NCBI GenBank assembly: GCA_039926025.1
Contig: JBDSXV010000232.1
Coordinates: 62,001-126,000 of the forward strand
Source of the DNA: Dokdonella_A sp039926025
GTDB taxonomy: Bacteria; Pseudomonadota; Gammaproteobacteria; Xanthomonadales; Rhodanobacteraceae
Direction: 5' to 3'
DNA length: 64,000 nucleotides
The position numbers and the translations under genes were made by a program. The number at the start of each line of letters is the position of its first letter. The first letter of the stretch is position 1. Below the pieces are notes generated by a model. That model worked only from the letters and a program-made list of their open reading frames with translations, ran no database searches and was not told the DNA's origin. Shown piece by piece: positions 8,246 through 16,160 of the stretch.

Positions 8246-9262
8246 TTAGATTCCCTTCGATGCTTTTTGCTCAATCAAAACCTTTTGCTCAATCCGCTTC
8301 AGTACCTGCCGCAGAATGTCGCTCGCCGTTTTCATGTCACTCCAGTCTGCGTCCAAGAAGGGAGCGAACTCGGCTGCGTCGAGAAGGCGTTCTGCGATGT
8401 ATCGGGCAACCGGCGCCGACTTCGTCTTCCCTAGTGGAATCGCGGTCACAGGACGGCCTCGTTTCGCCGCGACCTTTACCGTCTTTTTTGGCGGTGGCTT
8501 GGGCGTCTCGACCGCTGGTTGCGGTTCGCCCGTCCGTGCGGCCTCAATCGCCGCCTTCCTCTCGCTCGCACTGTCAATGTTTGCGATGGCGTACGCCTTG
8601 AGGAAATTGGTGAGGCTTCCGTCATCAACCGCTTGACGGACATCGGTCGGACCGTTCGCGATCCCCCAATACGCATAGGCGGTGGACTTACCCCAGCCCA
8701 CTTTCTTCATGAGGTCGGTCGCGGTTTTCATCGGTTCGCCATTTTTTTTGGCTTCTTCGATGAGATTGATCACGCCGCGCACGACGCCTGAGAGCGGGAG
8801 GCCTTCGCGCATGACGTTTTCGATGAGCTGCTGTGCGCGAATCTGCGCGGGCCTTTCTGGATAGATGCGCGCGAGCACCGTCTCCTTGGACGCAAGAACG
8901 CTTCCGAGCACGCGGCGCTCACCCCAGATCAAACGATATTCATGCCCGTGCCGGAAGACCCCGACGGGTTGAATGACGCCGTGCTCTCGAATGCTGGCTG
9001 CCAGTTCCAGTAGCTTCTCGAGCTCCTGACGTTTCAGCTCGCCATCTGGATCGTCGTCGGCGATCTCCGAAGGGTTCGAGCGCGATAGATGGAGTGTCCG
9101 TGGTTGATCCGGGTCGAAGACGACCAGGGCCAATGGGATGCTGTCCAACGTCCCTTGCGGCTCATTCGCACTCTGCTCTTCGAGCAGTGCGGAAACACCT
9201 TGCACAGCTTGAGTGTTGCCGGCAAAGCGCATTCGTTTGCTGGTGGACCCTGGCGCGCTCAT
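8246..9262 (-). CDS. parB: ParB-family partition protein
   Basis: 338 residues. ParB N-terminal nuclease-like domain from about 45 to 160, including DPDQPR, AASIREHGVIQPVGV, WGERRVLGS and a QQLIENVMREGL motif; then a helical centre with MKKVGWGKSTAYAYWG resembling an HTH, and a Lys/Pro-rich linker before the C-terminal helix. It binds parS and works with ParA to position plasmid copies. The start overlaps the parA stop by four bases (ATGA), so the two are coupled. It differs clearly from the second ParB at 12150: GERRVLG instead of GERRWRA, and a longer C-terminus. Confidence 0.9.
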   Translation of the reverse strand: MSAPGSTSKRMRFAGNTQAVQGVSALLEEQSANEPQGTLDSIPLALVVFDPDQPRTLHLSRSNPSEIADDDPDGELKRQELEKLLELAASIREHGVIQPVGVFRHGHEYRLIWGERRVLGSVLASKETVLARIYPERPAQIRAQQLIENVMREGLPLSGVVRGVINLIEEAKKNGEPMKTATDLMKKVGWGKSTAYAYWGIANGPTDVRQAVDDGSLTNFLKAYAIANIDSASERKAAIEAARTGEPQPAVETPKPPPKKTVKVAAKRGRPVTAIPLGKTKSAPVARYIAERLLDAAEFAPFLDADWSDMKTASDILRQVLKRIEQKVLIEQKASKGI

Positions 9263-10161
9263 GCCGCCGCCCCATTCGTCTGGATTGCTCCATCGATATC
9301 GAGTCGTGCAAATACAAACTGACAGACCGCCTCTGCCTCTTCGCGCGCCTTGTTATTTGCCGGCAAGTCGTACACCGACTTGGGCTTCGCCTCAGGATGA
9401 TCTGCTTCAGCAAAAGCCGTTCGCTGGCACAGCATCAGCGGAATTAGGTAGTTCTGGATGGCGACCCGTGTTTTGAGTCCCTCGAGGGTTCCGGTCTGCA
9501 ATGCGACATTCTGCCGAAATTTACTCGGCAGAATGCCCAGCATTTGCAACTGGCGGTCAGCGCGGCGATCTTTGTTTTCGCGTCGCCACTGTTGAAGCAT
9601 CCCCTGCAAGCCTTCGACGGAACCTTGCTCCATTTGCGAAGGAATCAGCATGTGCGTGGCCGCGCGTATCGCGCTCTGAACAAGCGGCCCCTTACTGGGC
9701 GGCGTGTCGATAACAACAAGATCATAGAGGCCTGTGAATTCCGGTCGCTCCATGAACTCACGAAGCCTATCAACAATCTTCTCTCGCACTTCATCACTGC
9801 GAACCAGCTCAACTTTCCGCATGCTGCTTCCGTGACCGGGGAGAATATCGACGTTCGGCACCTGTGTCGGATACGGAGACAATCCATATCGCGTGATTCG
9901 GTCTGTATAGATGTCGGCGATGGACGAGCGCCCGTCCCAGTCTTCGCCTGGATCATAGTCAGGATGAACCGGCGGCATGACCCCATCGGGGTCTAATGCA
10001 TTGTTGTCCATTTGTAGAAAACGCTGGCTGAGATTGCACTGCGGATCCATGTCGATCATCAGTGTGCGTATGCCCAGGCGCCCGGCCCATTCCCCCAGCA
10101 AACGGGACACCGTTGTTTTCCCATCTCCACCCTTGTTTTGACACACCACAATGACGCGCAT
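9259..10161 (-). CDS. parA: ParA-family partition ATPase
   Basis: 300 residues from ATG 10161-10159, chosen because AGGAG lies upstream and translation then begins at the first strand of the fold. A deviant Walker A motif KGGDGKTT (residues 10-17), MIDMDPQCNLSQ, and the LVVIDTPPSKGP Walker B region identify a ParA/MinD-type ATPase. No N-terminal HTH is present, so it resembles the chromosome-like/type Ib group; autoregulation, if any, would need ParB or another factor. The upstream 10178-10248 palindromes are candidates for the operator or parS. Confidence 0.92.
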   Translation of the reverse strand: MRVIVVCQNKGGDGKTTVSRLLGEWAGRLGIRTLMIDMDPQCNLSQRFLQMDNNALDPDGVMPPVHPDYDPGEDWDGRSSIADIYTDRITRYGLSPYPTQVPNVDILPGHGSSMRKVELVRSDEVREKIVDRLREFMERPEFTGLYDLVVIDTPPSKGPLVQSAIRAATHMLIPSQMEQGSVEGLQGMLQQWRRENKDRRADRQLQMLGILPSKFRQNVALQTGTLEGLKTRVAIQNYLIPLMLCQRTAFAEADHPEAKPKSVYDLPANNKAREEAEAVCQFVFARLDIDGAIQTNGAAA

Positions 10162-10177
10162 GTTTTGGACTCCTGTC

Positions 10178-10248
10178 GTGTTGCGATACAGTCTGATACG
10201 CGATAAGATGTTTATTAGCCTATACGGTATCAGATACAAACGCAACAC
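10178..10248. promoter_or_regulatory. Nested inverted repeats upstream of parA (operator or parS candidate)
   Basis: Outer arms GTGTTGCG (10178-10185) and CGCAACAC (10241-10248) are perfect. Inner arms GTCTGATAC (10191-10199) and GTATCAGAT (10227-10235) match at eight of nine. GATAC words occur at 10185, 10195 and 10233, and again at 10349 before rep. The AT-rich middle holds possible promoter elements for parA. Operator, parS or part of the replication origin are all possible. Confidence 0.55.
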
Positions 10249-10329
10249 CCGACTGTTGAACTATTTAATTTTGTAATTACGGCCTTTAATGTGTAGATAA
10301 TTCAATACGTTAGGATTTTTTTTCGCTAC

Positions 10330-10346
10330 TTTCCATAGTATGGAAA
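10330..10346. promoter_or_regulatory. Operator-like palindrome before the replication initiator
   Basis: TTTCCATAGTATGGAAA is a perfect eight-base inverted repeat around one central base, 19 bases upstream of the initiator start. Its position fits a repressor site that would control initiator level and hence copy number. Which protein binds is unknown. Confidence 0.55.
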
Positions 10347-10364
10347 ACGATACAGGGATCGGGA

Positions 10365-11471
10365 ATGTCCGCCACAGATCTGGATGAAGAGTTTCGGCAA
10401 ATCATGGCTTCGATCCACACAGGAGCGGACCTGGCGACGCACGATGCTCTGATGCGTCAGCTCGAATCCGTCCAGAAGCGCAGAGAAGCTACTGCCCACA
10501 CAGCGAATGGCGCGGCTGCTCGGAAGCCGAATACTGAGGCCGCGGTTGTCGTTGCTAAGGCTGCACAGCGCGCTTTGCGCCGTCCCCGACCTGCCCCGCG
10601 CCGCCCCGACCCGAATGCAATGCCAGTCGTGTGGGGCGATGACCTGCGCGGTATACCCAATGATCTGGCTCGGACGGGGTTGTTCAACATCAAACAGTCA
10701 GAGCCTCGTCGGATCCTGGACAACGAACCGATCGCATCGCTCAAGAACATCACCATGTTTTTCTCTGGTCCCGAGCTGCGAGTGCGAGACGAAGATGTCT
10801 TGCTTCAGTGTTTTCACTTTCAGCGAAACCTTCGGTGGGGAGATCCGTGGAGCGTGAACGGTCGCGACTTCCTGCAGGCCATGCATTGGTCGGATGGGAA
10901 ACGCGGGTACCGAGATCTATTCGATAGCCTCCTGCGTCTGTCGAAAGGCCACCTCAGCATCCTGAGGACCCGACAAGTTGAAGCTGATGCGCCTGTAACC
11001 ACAGCGGTCGTTGCAAGCAATGGTTTTACTGAGCAAATGGCCAAAGCTGAGGAAGACGGTTTCGTTCTCAAGGCGGGGCGGCTCATCGAAATTGAGATAG
11101 AGCACGGGGGACGTGGTGCCGCTACTGTGATCACCGTTGAAATGAACAAGCGCACAAATGCTCTTTGGCAAACGATGGGCTACACACTAGTCAACTGGGA
11201 ACAACGGCTCGATCTAACGTCGACGTTAGCGAGGTTCCTCCATCGCTTCTACAGTTCTCATCGCGATCCGTTTGCTTTGAAAGTTGAGACCATTCTTCGC
11301 CTCACTGGATCCGGCACCGCAAGCTTGTCGAAATTTCGCCAACTACTTCGCGATGCGCTCGACGCGCTCGTAAAGATCGAGTTTCTGTCCGCATACTGGA
11401 TAGATTCGGCGGATAGGGTGAATGTCCGTCGACTGCATGTAGCTGCAATCTACGCTTCAGCGCCGCGCTGA
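10365..11471 (+). CDS. TrfA-family plasmid replication initiator
   Basis: 368 residues. After an Ala/Arg-rich N-terminal region (possible coiled coil), residues 85-200 match TrfA of IncP plasmids: NDLARTGLFN, the IASLKNITMFFSGPELR segment, DEDVLLQCFHFQRN, then a helical part with RDLFDSLLRLSKGHLSI. TrfA-type proteins are tandem winged-helix initiators that bind iterons at oriV and recruit host or plasmid DnaB. The divergent partner is parA, and dnaB is nearby. I see no clear iteron array beside it, so oriV may be in the gap 11472-11910, inside the parA-rep gap, or elsewhere. Confidence 0.85.
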   Translation: MSATDLDEEFRQIMASIHTGADLATHDALMRQLESVQKRREATAHTANGAAARKPNTEAAVVVAKAAQRALRRPRPAPRRPDPNAMPVVWGDDLRGIPNDLARTGLFNIKQSEPRRILDNEPIASLKNITMFFSGPELRVRDEDVLLQCFHFQRNLRWGDPWSVNGRDFLQAMHWSDGKRGYRDLFDSLLRLSKGHLSILRTRQVEADAPVTTAVVASNGFTEQMAKAEEDGFVLKAGRLIEIEIEHGGRGAATVITVEMNKRTNALWQTMGYTLVNWEQRLDLTSTLARFLHRFYSSHRDPFALKVETILRLTGSGTASLSKFRQLLRDALDALVKIEFLSAYWIDSADRVNVRRLHVAAIYASAPR

Positions 11472-11910
11472 AAATACCTGGATAACCGCAGTTGCCCCGA
11501 CCTTTACTCGGGCGCTCACTGCCTATTCGAGACGTTACTAGTTTGGATCGCCGATCCATTTCAGGTCGTACAGCTCGTGGGCGCAGGCAGCTTTCCGACC
11601 GCATGGCCTGCAAACCCGCTCGCCTGGCGGCTCTTCCAGCACTGTTTTTTAGCGGCGCCTTGAAGCGCCGTCGCCGCCGCGCCTCAGCGCGGCGGCCGCT
11701 TTTGCGAGCGGCGCAGGCGCGGGTAGAGGGGTGTGGTCCGGTCGATCTGTGACCGCGGTCAGATGGCGGTGGAAGTACGGTCGATCGGGTAGGGTGGTCT
11801 TGCGTGAAAGTGTGCGGCCGCGCGGTTTCCGGGTGCTTTGTTGACCGCCCTAATAGCTTTTGCCTTTCTTTCTAATTCTTATTGCACGGCACGGTTGGAA
11901 AAGCCGGCAA
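11472..11910. other. Non-coding stretch after the initiator gene; GC-rich hairpins
   Basis: About 440 bases without a believable gene. A GC-only stem at 11673-11696 (CCGCCGCGC / GCGCGGCGG, loop CTCA, extended by one pair) is followed after four bases by TTTT, so it may end rep transcription. A smaller GGCGC/GCGCC stem lies just before it, preceded by TTTTTT. CGGTCGATC occurs twice (11735 and 11780 regions) but not as a regular iteron array. Confidence 0.5.
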
Positions 11911-12147
11911 TCAAAAGCCCGGCCCATCAATGCGAACCCAGCTTTGGGAGCCTTGAGGGCTATATTTCAGGAAGCTCAGGAAAACAGCTTCCTCGTACGT
12001 AGCTTCGCTTTGAGTCGCATCGAGCGTTTGAAGAATGGCTTCTCGATCGAGCGCTCCGTCGTAATAGTGAACACGGCTGACCGGCCCTTGTACCACTTCA
12101 ATCGCGAGTGTCGCCTCGTCGGCGATCAACAAATCCAGCACATCCAT
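11911..12147 (-). CDS. Small acidic protein downstream of the second ParB
   Basis: 78 residues. The ATG (12147-12145) comes two bases after the stop of the KorB-like gene, and the ribosome site AGAGGA lies inside the end of that gene, so the two are probably co-translated. The peptide is acidic with an aromatic centre (VHYYDGALDRE, FLSFLKYSP) and no membrane segment. No family recognised. Being the only gene after parB2, it could be a partner of it. Confidence 0.55.
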   Translation of the reverse strand: MDVLDLLIADEATLAIEVVQGPVSRVHYYDGALDREAILQTLDATQSEATYEEAVFLSFLKYSPQGSQSWVRIDGPGF

Positions 12148-12149
12148 GG

Positions 12150-13064
12150 TCAGTCCTCTTGATAGCCGATCCGCTCGAGGATGCCTTGCAGAATCTCGAG
12201 ATTGGCATAGTGAATAACCAGGTCACCACGCTTACCTACCTTCCCTGGTTTGACTTTGACGTCGGTGCACAGGTGCTCTGAAAGCTTCTGCTGTAACCGC
12301 CGCAGGTTGGCGTCTTCATGCCGACCTGTGGCGCCGCGAGACGCGGCGCTTTTCTTGGGAGACAACACGCCGTCGACGGCTTGAGCCAGACGCCGGCTCG
12401 ACCAACCTTCGGTAACCGATTGAAGACCGATTGCCCCGATATGTGTGGCGGGTAGGCGCAACAGATGTTCGGCATGCTTGGCCGTCAAACTCCCGTCTGC
12501 CATTGACCCATGTAGGATCTCCGGTAGATCCAGAACCGCGAGAAGCTTGCTGACGCGTGTGCGATCGCCCACCTGGATCATGGGCGCAATTTCCGTTTGG
12601 GTGTATCCGAATTCCGACTGCAGCCGATGAATGCCCTGCGCCTTCTCCAGCAGGTTCAGATCTTCGCGGCACGTGTTTTCGATCAATATGATCGCCGCAG
12701 CATCCTTGTCGCTGGTGGATATGACCTCGACGCCGACGGTGATCTTTCCCAGCAGCTGATTGGCGCGCCATCGACGCTCGCCGGCCACAATTCGCCAGGG
12801 CACCATTTCGTTCGTGATGGGAGAGCGCGTAGCTACTCGTCGTACCGTGATTCGATTGATCATGCCGTGCGAGGCGATGCTTTCGGCCAACGCCCGGAGC
12901 TTCTCGGCGTCAAACGACTTGCGGGGCTGATCAGGATCCGGCGCCAACTGATTGACGGGCAGCTCTCGTTGAAGCGCGTTGACGGGGGATGTCGAGCTCG
13001 AGGCCATAGAAGCTCCAGGCGCAAAGGGCACCACGGTGTTGCCCGAATCCGATGAAACGACCAT
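12150..13064 (-). CDS. Second ParB/KorB-like DNA-binding protein
   Basis: 304 residues from ATG 13064-13062; earlier starts would overlap the promoter and relaxase leader. Classical ParB layout: LAPDPDQPRKSFD, LAESIASHGMINRITVR, VAGERRWRANQLLG, AAAIILIENTCREDLNLLEKAQG, then an HTH with YTQTEIAPMIQVGDRTRVSKLLAVLDLP and SLTAKHAEHLLRL. A second ParB without its own ParA, divergent from a relaxase, is reminiscent of KorB in IncP plasmids, a global repressor as well as a partition protein. A regulatory role over transfer genes is therefore reasonable but inferred; the palindromes at 13116-13157 are possible sites. Confidence 0.85.
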   Translation of the reverse strand: MVVSSDSGNTVVPFAPGASMASSSTSPVNALQRELPVNQLAPDPDQPRKSFDAEKLRALAESIASHGMINRITVRRVATRSPITNEMVPWRIVAGERRWRANQLLGKITVGVEVISTSDKDAAAIILIENTCREDLNLLEKAQGIHRLQSEFGYTQTEIAPMIQVGDRTRVSKLLAVLDLPEILHGSMADGSLTAKHAEHLLRLPATHIGAIGLQSVTEGWSSRRLAQAVDGVLSPKKSAASRGATGRHEDANLRRLQQKLSEHLCTDVKVKPGKVGKRGDLVIHYANLEILQGILERIGYQED

Positions 13065-13096
13065 ATCCGATCCCTTGCAAGCCCTTCCCGTCGCCA

Positions 13097-13133
13097 GTAT
13101 AAAGAGCGCACTTATACATTGACAAGTCAATGT
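13097..13133 (-). promoter_or_regulatory. Promoter of the KorB-like gene with overlapping palindrome
   Basis: Read on the minus strand, TTGTCA (13125-13120) and TTATAC (13102-13097) are separated by 17 bases, a good sigma-70 promoter aimed at the KorB-like gene. The -35 box lies in the perfect palindrome ACATTGACAAGTCAATGT (13116-13133), so a bound repressor would block the promoter. Autoregulation by the ParB-like protein is the simplest idea. Confidence 0.6.
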
Positions 13134-13135
13134 GA

Positions 13136-13157
13136 GGATGTGCACCGGTGCACATCC
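13136..13157. repeat. Perfect 22-bp palindrome in relaxase/parB2 gap (candidate oriT or operator)
   Basis: The centre is GTGCACCGGTGCAC, extended by four matching bases on each side. It sits 29 bases upstream of the relaxase start and immediately beside the 13116-13133 palindrome. Relaxase genes of the MOBQ group usually lie next to oriT, which makes this gap the best candidate for the transfer origin in the window, though no nick site was identified by homology. Confidence 0.75.
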
Positions 13158-13185
13158 CAAAAGCGGACAAGGGAAAAGCGGCTCC

Positions 13186-14445
13186 ATGGCGATCTTTCAT
13201 CTGGCTGCTACCGTCATCAAACGCTCGGAAGGGCGCTCTGCTACGGCTGCTGCTGCCTATCGATCAGGCTCGAGAATCCAGGATTTTCGCACCGGTGCCG
13301 TTCACGACTATTCCCGTAGGCGCGGTATTTTCGGGAGTGAAATACTCGTTCCGCCGAGCGCGCCGACGTGGGCATCAAATCGGGAGGCTCTGTGGAATGC
13401 CGTGGAATTTGGCGAGCGTCGCAAGGACGCGCAGGTTTCGCGTGAGATGAATCTCGCGTTGCCTCGTGAACTCGGCCATGCGGAGCAAAAGGATTTGATG
13501 CGGCGGTTTGTCGCTGAGACGTTTGTCGCGGCTGGCATGATCGCGGACATTGCCTGGCATGAGCTCGACAGCGGCAATCCTCATGCGCACGTCATGCTGA
13601 CCATGCGCGAGGTGACGCCGACCGGCTTTGGAAACAAGAACCGGGCGTGGGATGCGGTCGAACGCCTGCGAGAGTGGCGCACTCTCTGGGCATCATTTGT
13701 GAACATCGCACTTGAGTCGGCCGGACGCGTCGCACGCGTGGACCATCGCTCATTGGCGGAGCAGGGTGCATCGGAACTACCTGCCGTCCATATAGGCCCA
13801 AAATGGACAGCTTTGAACCGTGAGCGGCCGGCAACCCCGATGCACGAACGCGATCAGCGATCACAAGCAAACGCGGCGATCGCCGTTCTAAACGGGCGGC
13901 GCGAAGCTCGTTGGGCGGTAGAGCCGGCGAAGGCGGCTCGAAGCGCAGCGACCCACTACGAACGCTTGGCCTCGCTTTGGCACCGATCGCATCGGCGTTC
14001 GCAACTGGAGTCACGCGCATTGCGACCGGTGCCAACGATTGACGATTTGGTTGAGCGCATGGCCGAGTACATGCGTAGAAGGAAAGCGATCGAGGCGGCC
14101 GCCGAGCGAGCCGTCGCAACCGCCCATCAGGCTCGAGACTTGGCCGATGTTGCACCGATGGTTCGGGATCCGCGTGTGCACCAGCGAGTGGCCGAAGCGG
14201 CGGAGCAGGCGACACGTTCAAGTGGTGAAGTTGAAGATCTGCGCGGCGACATGCGGCTATGGGTCGACGACATGCGAACGCGCCTGACGGCCGTTGTCGT
14301 GCGCGTGCGTGGTCGCCAGCGTGACGCCGTCGAAGCCCTTCAAGCGCTCGGGCGGATCGAGGCTCAGGCGGAGCAGTGGCGCGAGCAGATTCGTGATGAC
14401 ATTCCTGCGTATCTTGATAAGCGGCGCCGCCCACGAATCGGATAG
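13186..14445 (+). CDS. MOBQ (MobA/MobL-family) conjugative relaxase
   Basis: 419 residues from ATG 13186; the start gives the canonical MAIFHLAATVIKR opening followed by EGRSATAAAAYRSG. The catalytic Tyr should be the one in AAAYRSG or nearby, and the metal-binding histidines are in WHELDSGNPHAHVMLTMR (about residues 124-141). The remaining 280 residues are Arg-rich and helical, with coiled-coil character and no primase domain. It nicks oriT and stays covalently bound to the 5' end for transfer. Pairing a MOBQ relaxase with an I-type secretion system is unusual, since R64 itself uses a MOBP relaxase (NikB). The opposite strand carries a long open frame that I consider spurious. Confidence 0.92.
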   Translation: MAIFHLAATVIKRSEGRSATAAAAYRSGSRIQDFRTGAVHDYSRRRGIFGSEILVPPSAPTWASNREALWNAVEFGERRKDAQVSREMNLALPRELGHAEQKDLMRRFVAETFVAAGMIADIAWHELDSGNPHAHVMLTMREVTPTGFGNKNRAWDAVERLREWRTLWASFVNIALESAGRVARVDHRSLAEQGASELPAVHIGPKWTALNRERPATPMHERDQRSQANAAIAVLNGRREARWAVEPAKAARSAATHYERLASLWHRSHRRSQLESRALRPVPTIDDLVERMAEYMRRRKAIEAAAERAVATAHQARDLADVAPMVRDPRVHQRVAEAAEQATRSSGEVEDLRGDMRLWVDDMRTRLTAVVVRVRGRQRDAVEALQALGRIEAQAEQWREQIRDDIPAYLDKRRRPRIG

Positions 14446-14806
14446 TCCGCGCAAGCTCGCGGGGCACATATGCGCGCGTACGCGTCGCATCAGCCAACAC
14501 CAGCAGAACGACGACGGACACGTGCAGAAAAATCGCGTTCCATTTTCTAACCTGTCAGATCTTACAGGTTAGAAAAAAAACCACGAAGCGTCTCGTTTTT
14601 CTGGATCACTATTTGCATAGCTGCGCTGTCGCTTCTCCGACCGCACGCACGTAGGTTTGGCAGGTCGCTGTCGAACCTATTCGTCGCACCTGTCAAACCC
14701 CAATTGTCGTAAATGATCCAAATACGAAATTGTTCAGGTATTGACGGACGTCCCGCGCCTCTGTCCTAATAGGTTCCGTTAATATGTCAATTACGCAGGT
14801 GCAGGC
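14446..14806. other. Non-coding leader of the dot/pil operon
   Basis: 361 bases, AT-richer than the neighbours, with no gene seen. It contains the inverted repeat at 14543-14576 and a weak promoter candidate (TTGACG at 14741-14746 with CCTAAT 18 bases further), placed suitably for the long dotD-pilV operon that starts at 14807. Confidence 0.5.
14543..14576. repeat. 13-bp perfect inverted repeat
   Basis: TTTTCTAACCTGT (14543-14555) and ACAGGTTAGAAAA (14564-14576) flank the eight-base loop CAGATCTT. The A-run continues after the right arm. As no T-run follows on the plus strand it is more likely an operator or RNA hairpin than a terminator for the relaxase gene, although on the minus strand a T-run precedes it. 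Confidence 0.75.
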
Positions 14807-15304
14807 GTGAGTCAGGAACGACGCGGAACAGTTGCATTTATCGCCATGATGGCTTCACTCGGACTGATTGGTTGTACGACACCCCAGGTGCGTCCAGCGA
14901 AACCGGACCCAGTTGACGTGGCCCTGTCAGACGCTGCTCGTTCTGTCGAGCGCGCATGGCAGACAGAAAACGCGGTCGTGATCGCCGCTACTCTCAAAGC
15001 CGCTCCGAGGGACTTACCGGTCGCTCAACTGCCGGTTCCGTTTCAAACGCACGTCGACATGGATTGGCAGGGCGAACTCGCTCCGGCCGTGCGTGTGTTG
15101 ACGGAACAACTGGGCTACGCCTTCCACGAAATAGGAATGAGGCCGGTTCCCCCGATTCTCATTTCGCTGAGCGACAGCGATCAGCCCGTTGGAGAGTTCT
15201 TGCGCCGCGCAGGGATTCAAGCCGGAAAGAGGGCAGACGTCTCGATCGGAGACCATGAGGTTTCAGTCATCTATTCCGACGGGACTGTCACCGATGGTCG
15301 CTAG
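14807..15304 (+). CDS. DotD/TraH-family outer-membrane lipoprotein
   Basis: 165 residues from GTG 14807. The signal sequence ends in the lipobox LIGC, so Cys23 should be lipidated. The mature part has VDMDWQGELAPAVRVL, LGYAFHEIG and GIQAGKRADVSI, which align well with DotD/TraH. In Legionella DotD and DotC recruit DotH to the outer membrane to form the pore of the core complex. The gene overlaps dotC, and dotD-dotC-dotB-icmT is the order known from R64 traH-I-J-K, which supports the call. Confidence 0.85.
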   Translation: MSQERRGTVAFIAMMASLGLIGCTTPQVRPAKPDPVDVALSDAARSVERAWQTENAVVIAATLKAAPRDLPVAQLPVPFQTHVDMDWQGELAPAVRVLTEQLGYAFHEIGMRPVPPILISLSDSDQPVGEFLRRAGIQAGKRADVSIGDHEVSVIYSDGTVTDGR

Positions 15305-16160
15305 CAAGAACTTCGGGTCGATTCTGTTGGCCGTCTTGGCAGCAGCGTTGATATCGCCTGCCGCAGCGTCAGACGCTCCCGCCGGCGATGGCTCGATGTC
15401 CTACACGGACGCTGTGGCGATGAAGCCGCGCTTCTCCAACGATCGTTCCCGGTCAAAGGGCGCGCAGGTTGATGCTCGCTTGGCCATCGTGCGGGACGCA
15501 GCTCTTGGTGTCGGCGTCCAGGGTGGTTACGCTGAGCGAGCTCGCGAGATCCACGGTCGCATCCAACAACGATCGGAACAACTGGATCGAATCTGGAACT
15601 TCACTCCGTTGGTCGACAACGGACGTTTGCTGGCCCCCGCAGTTCAGTACACACACCACGAGCAAGTGCTCGATGCCGCCGCGCTGCGCGAGACCGGAAA
15701 GGTCTTACGTGTCGTCGAGCCGGCTCGCCTTGTGACAATGCCGCCGACCTGGCGCGACTGGCTCACCATTGCAACGGTCGAAGTCGCGCACCCAGACGAC
15801 ACGTCTTTACCCCAGGATGATGCCGAGCGCGATATGTGGAAAGCGGCGCTCGCCGATGCATGGAAGGTTGGGCGTGCACAAGCTGATGCCGTCTTTCAGA
15901 CCGAGATCGAAAGTCTCACCAATGCCTACGTTGACCGGCTCCGCTACAAGGAGTTGGTCGCCCAGCACATGATAGGTCCCGCAAAACTTGGGCAGACCAA
16001 TCTGGGTATCGTGCGTGAAGATGACGTCGTGCGAATCGAAGATTCGATCTATTCGGTCGGAGCGGCAGCTCATTTTACGGCGCCGAAAGATTGGCGGCCC
16101 GTCGTGCGTCCGACTAGTCCAACAGTCGACGCCGAGCAGGGCAAGGGAGCTGGCCGATGA
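15294..16160 (+). CDS. DotC/TraI-family type IVB secretion protein
   Basis: 288 residues from ATG 15294, which gives a clean signal peptide ending ISPAAASD; longer in-frame starts exist further upstream inside dotD. Motifs of DotC are visible: RLAIVRDAALGVGVQGG, LDRIWNFTPLVDNGRLLAP, a YTHHEQVLD segment, PTWRDWL, and W..GRAQADAVFQTEI. Unlike Legionella DotC, no lipobox Cys is seen, so it may be a soluble periplasmic form. It overlaps dotD by 11 bases and dotB by four. Confidence 0.85.
   Translation: MVASKNFGSILLAVLAAALISPAAASDAPAGDGSMSYTDAVAMKPRFSNDRSRSKGAQVDARLAIVRDAALGVGVQGGYAERAREIHGRIQQRSEQLDRIWNFTPLVDNGRLLAPAVQYTHHEQVLDAAALRETGKVLRVVEPARLVTMPPTWRDWLTIATVEVAHPDDTSLPQDDAERDMWKAALADAWKVGRAQADAVFQTEIESLTNAYVDRLRYKELVAQHMIGPAKLGQTNLGIVREDDVVRIEDSIYSVGAAAHFTAPKDWRPVVRPTSPTVDAEQGKGAGR

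Noticed and set aside
13592..14521. Long open frame on the minus strand opposite the relaxase
   Set aside because: Arg/Pro/Ala-rich shadow of a well supported relaxase; no domain or ribosome site.
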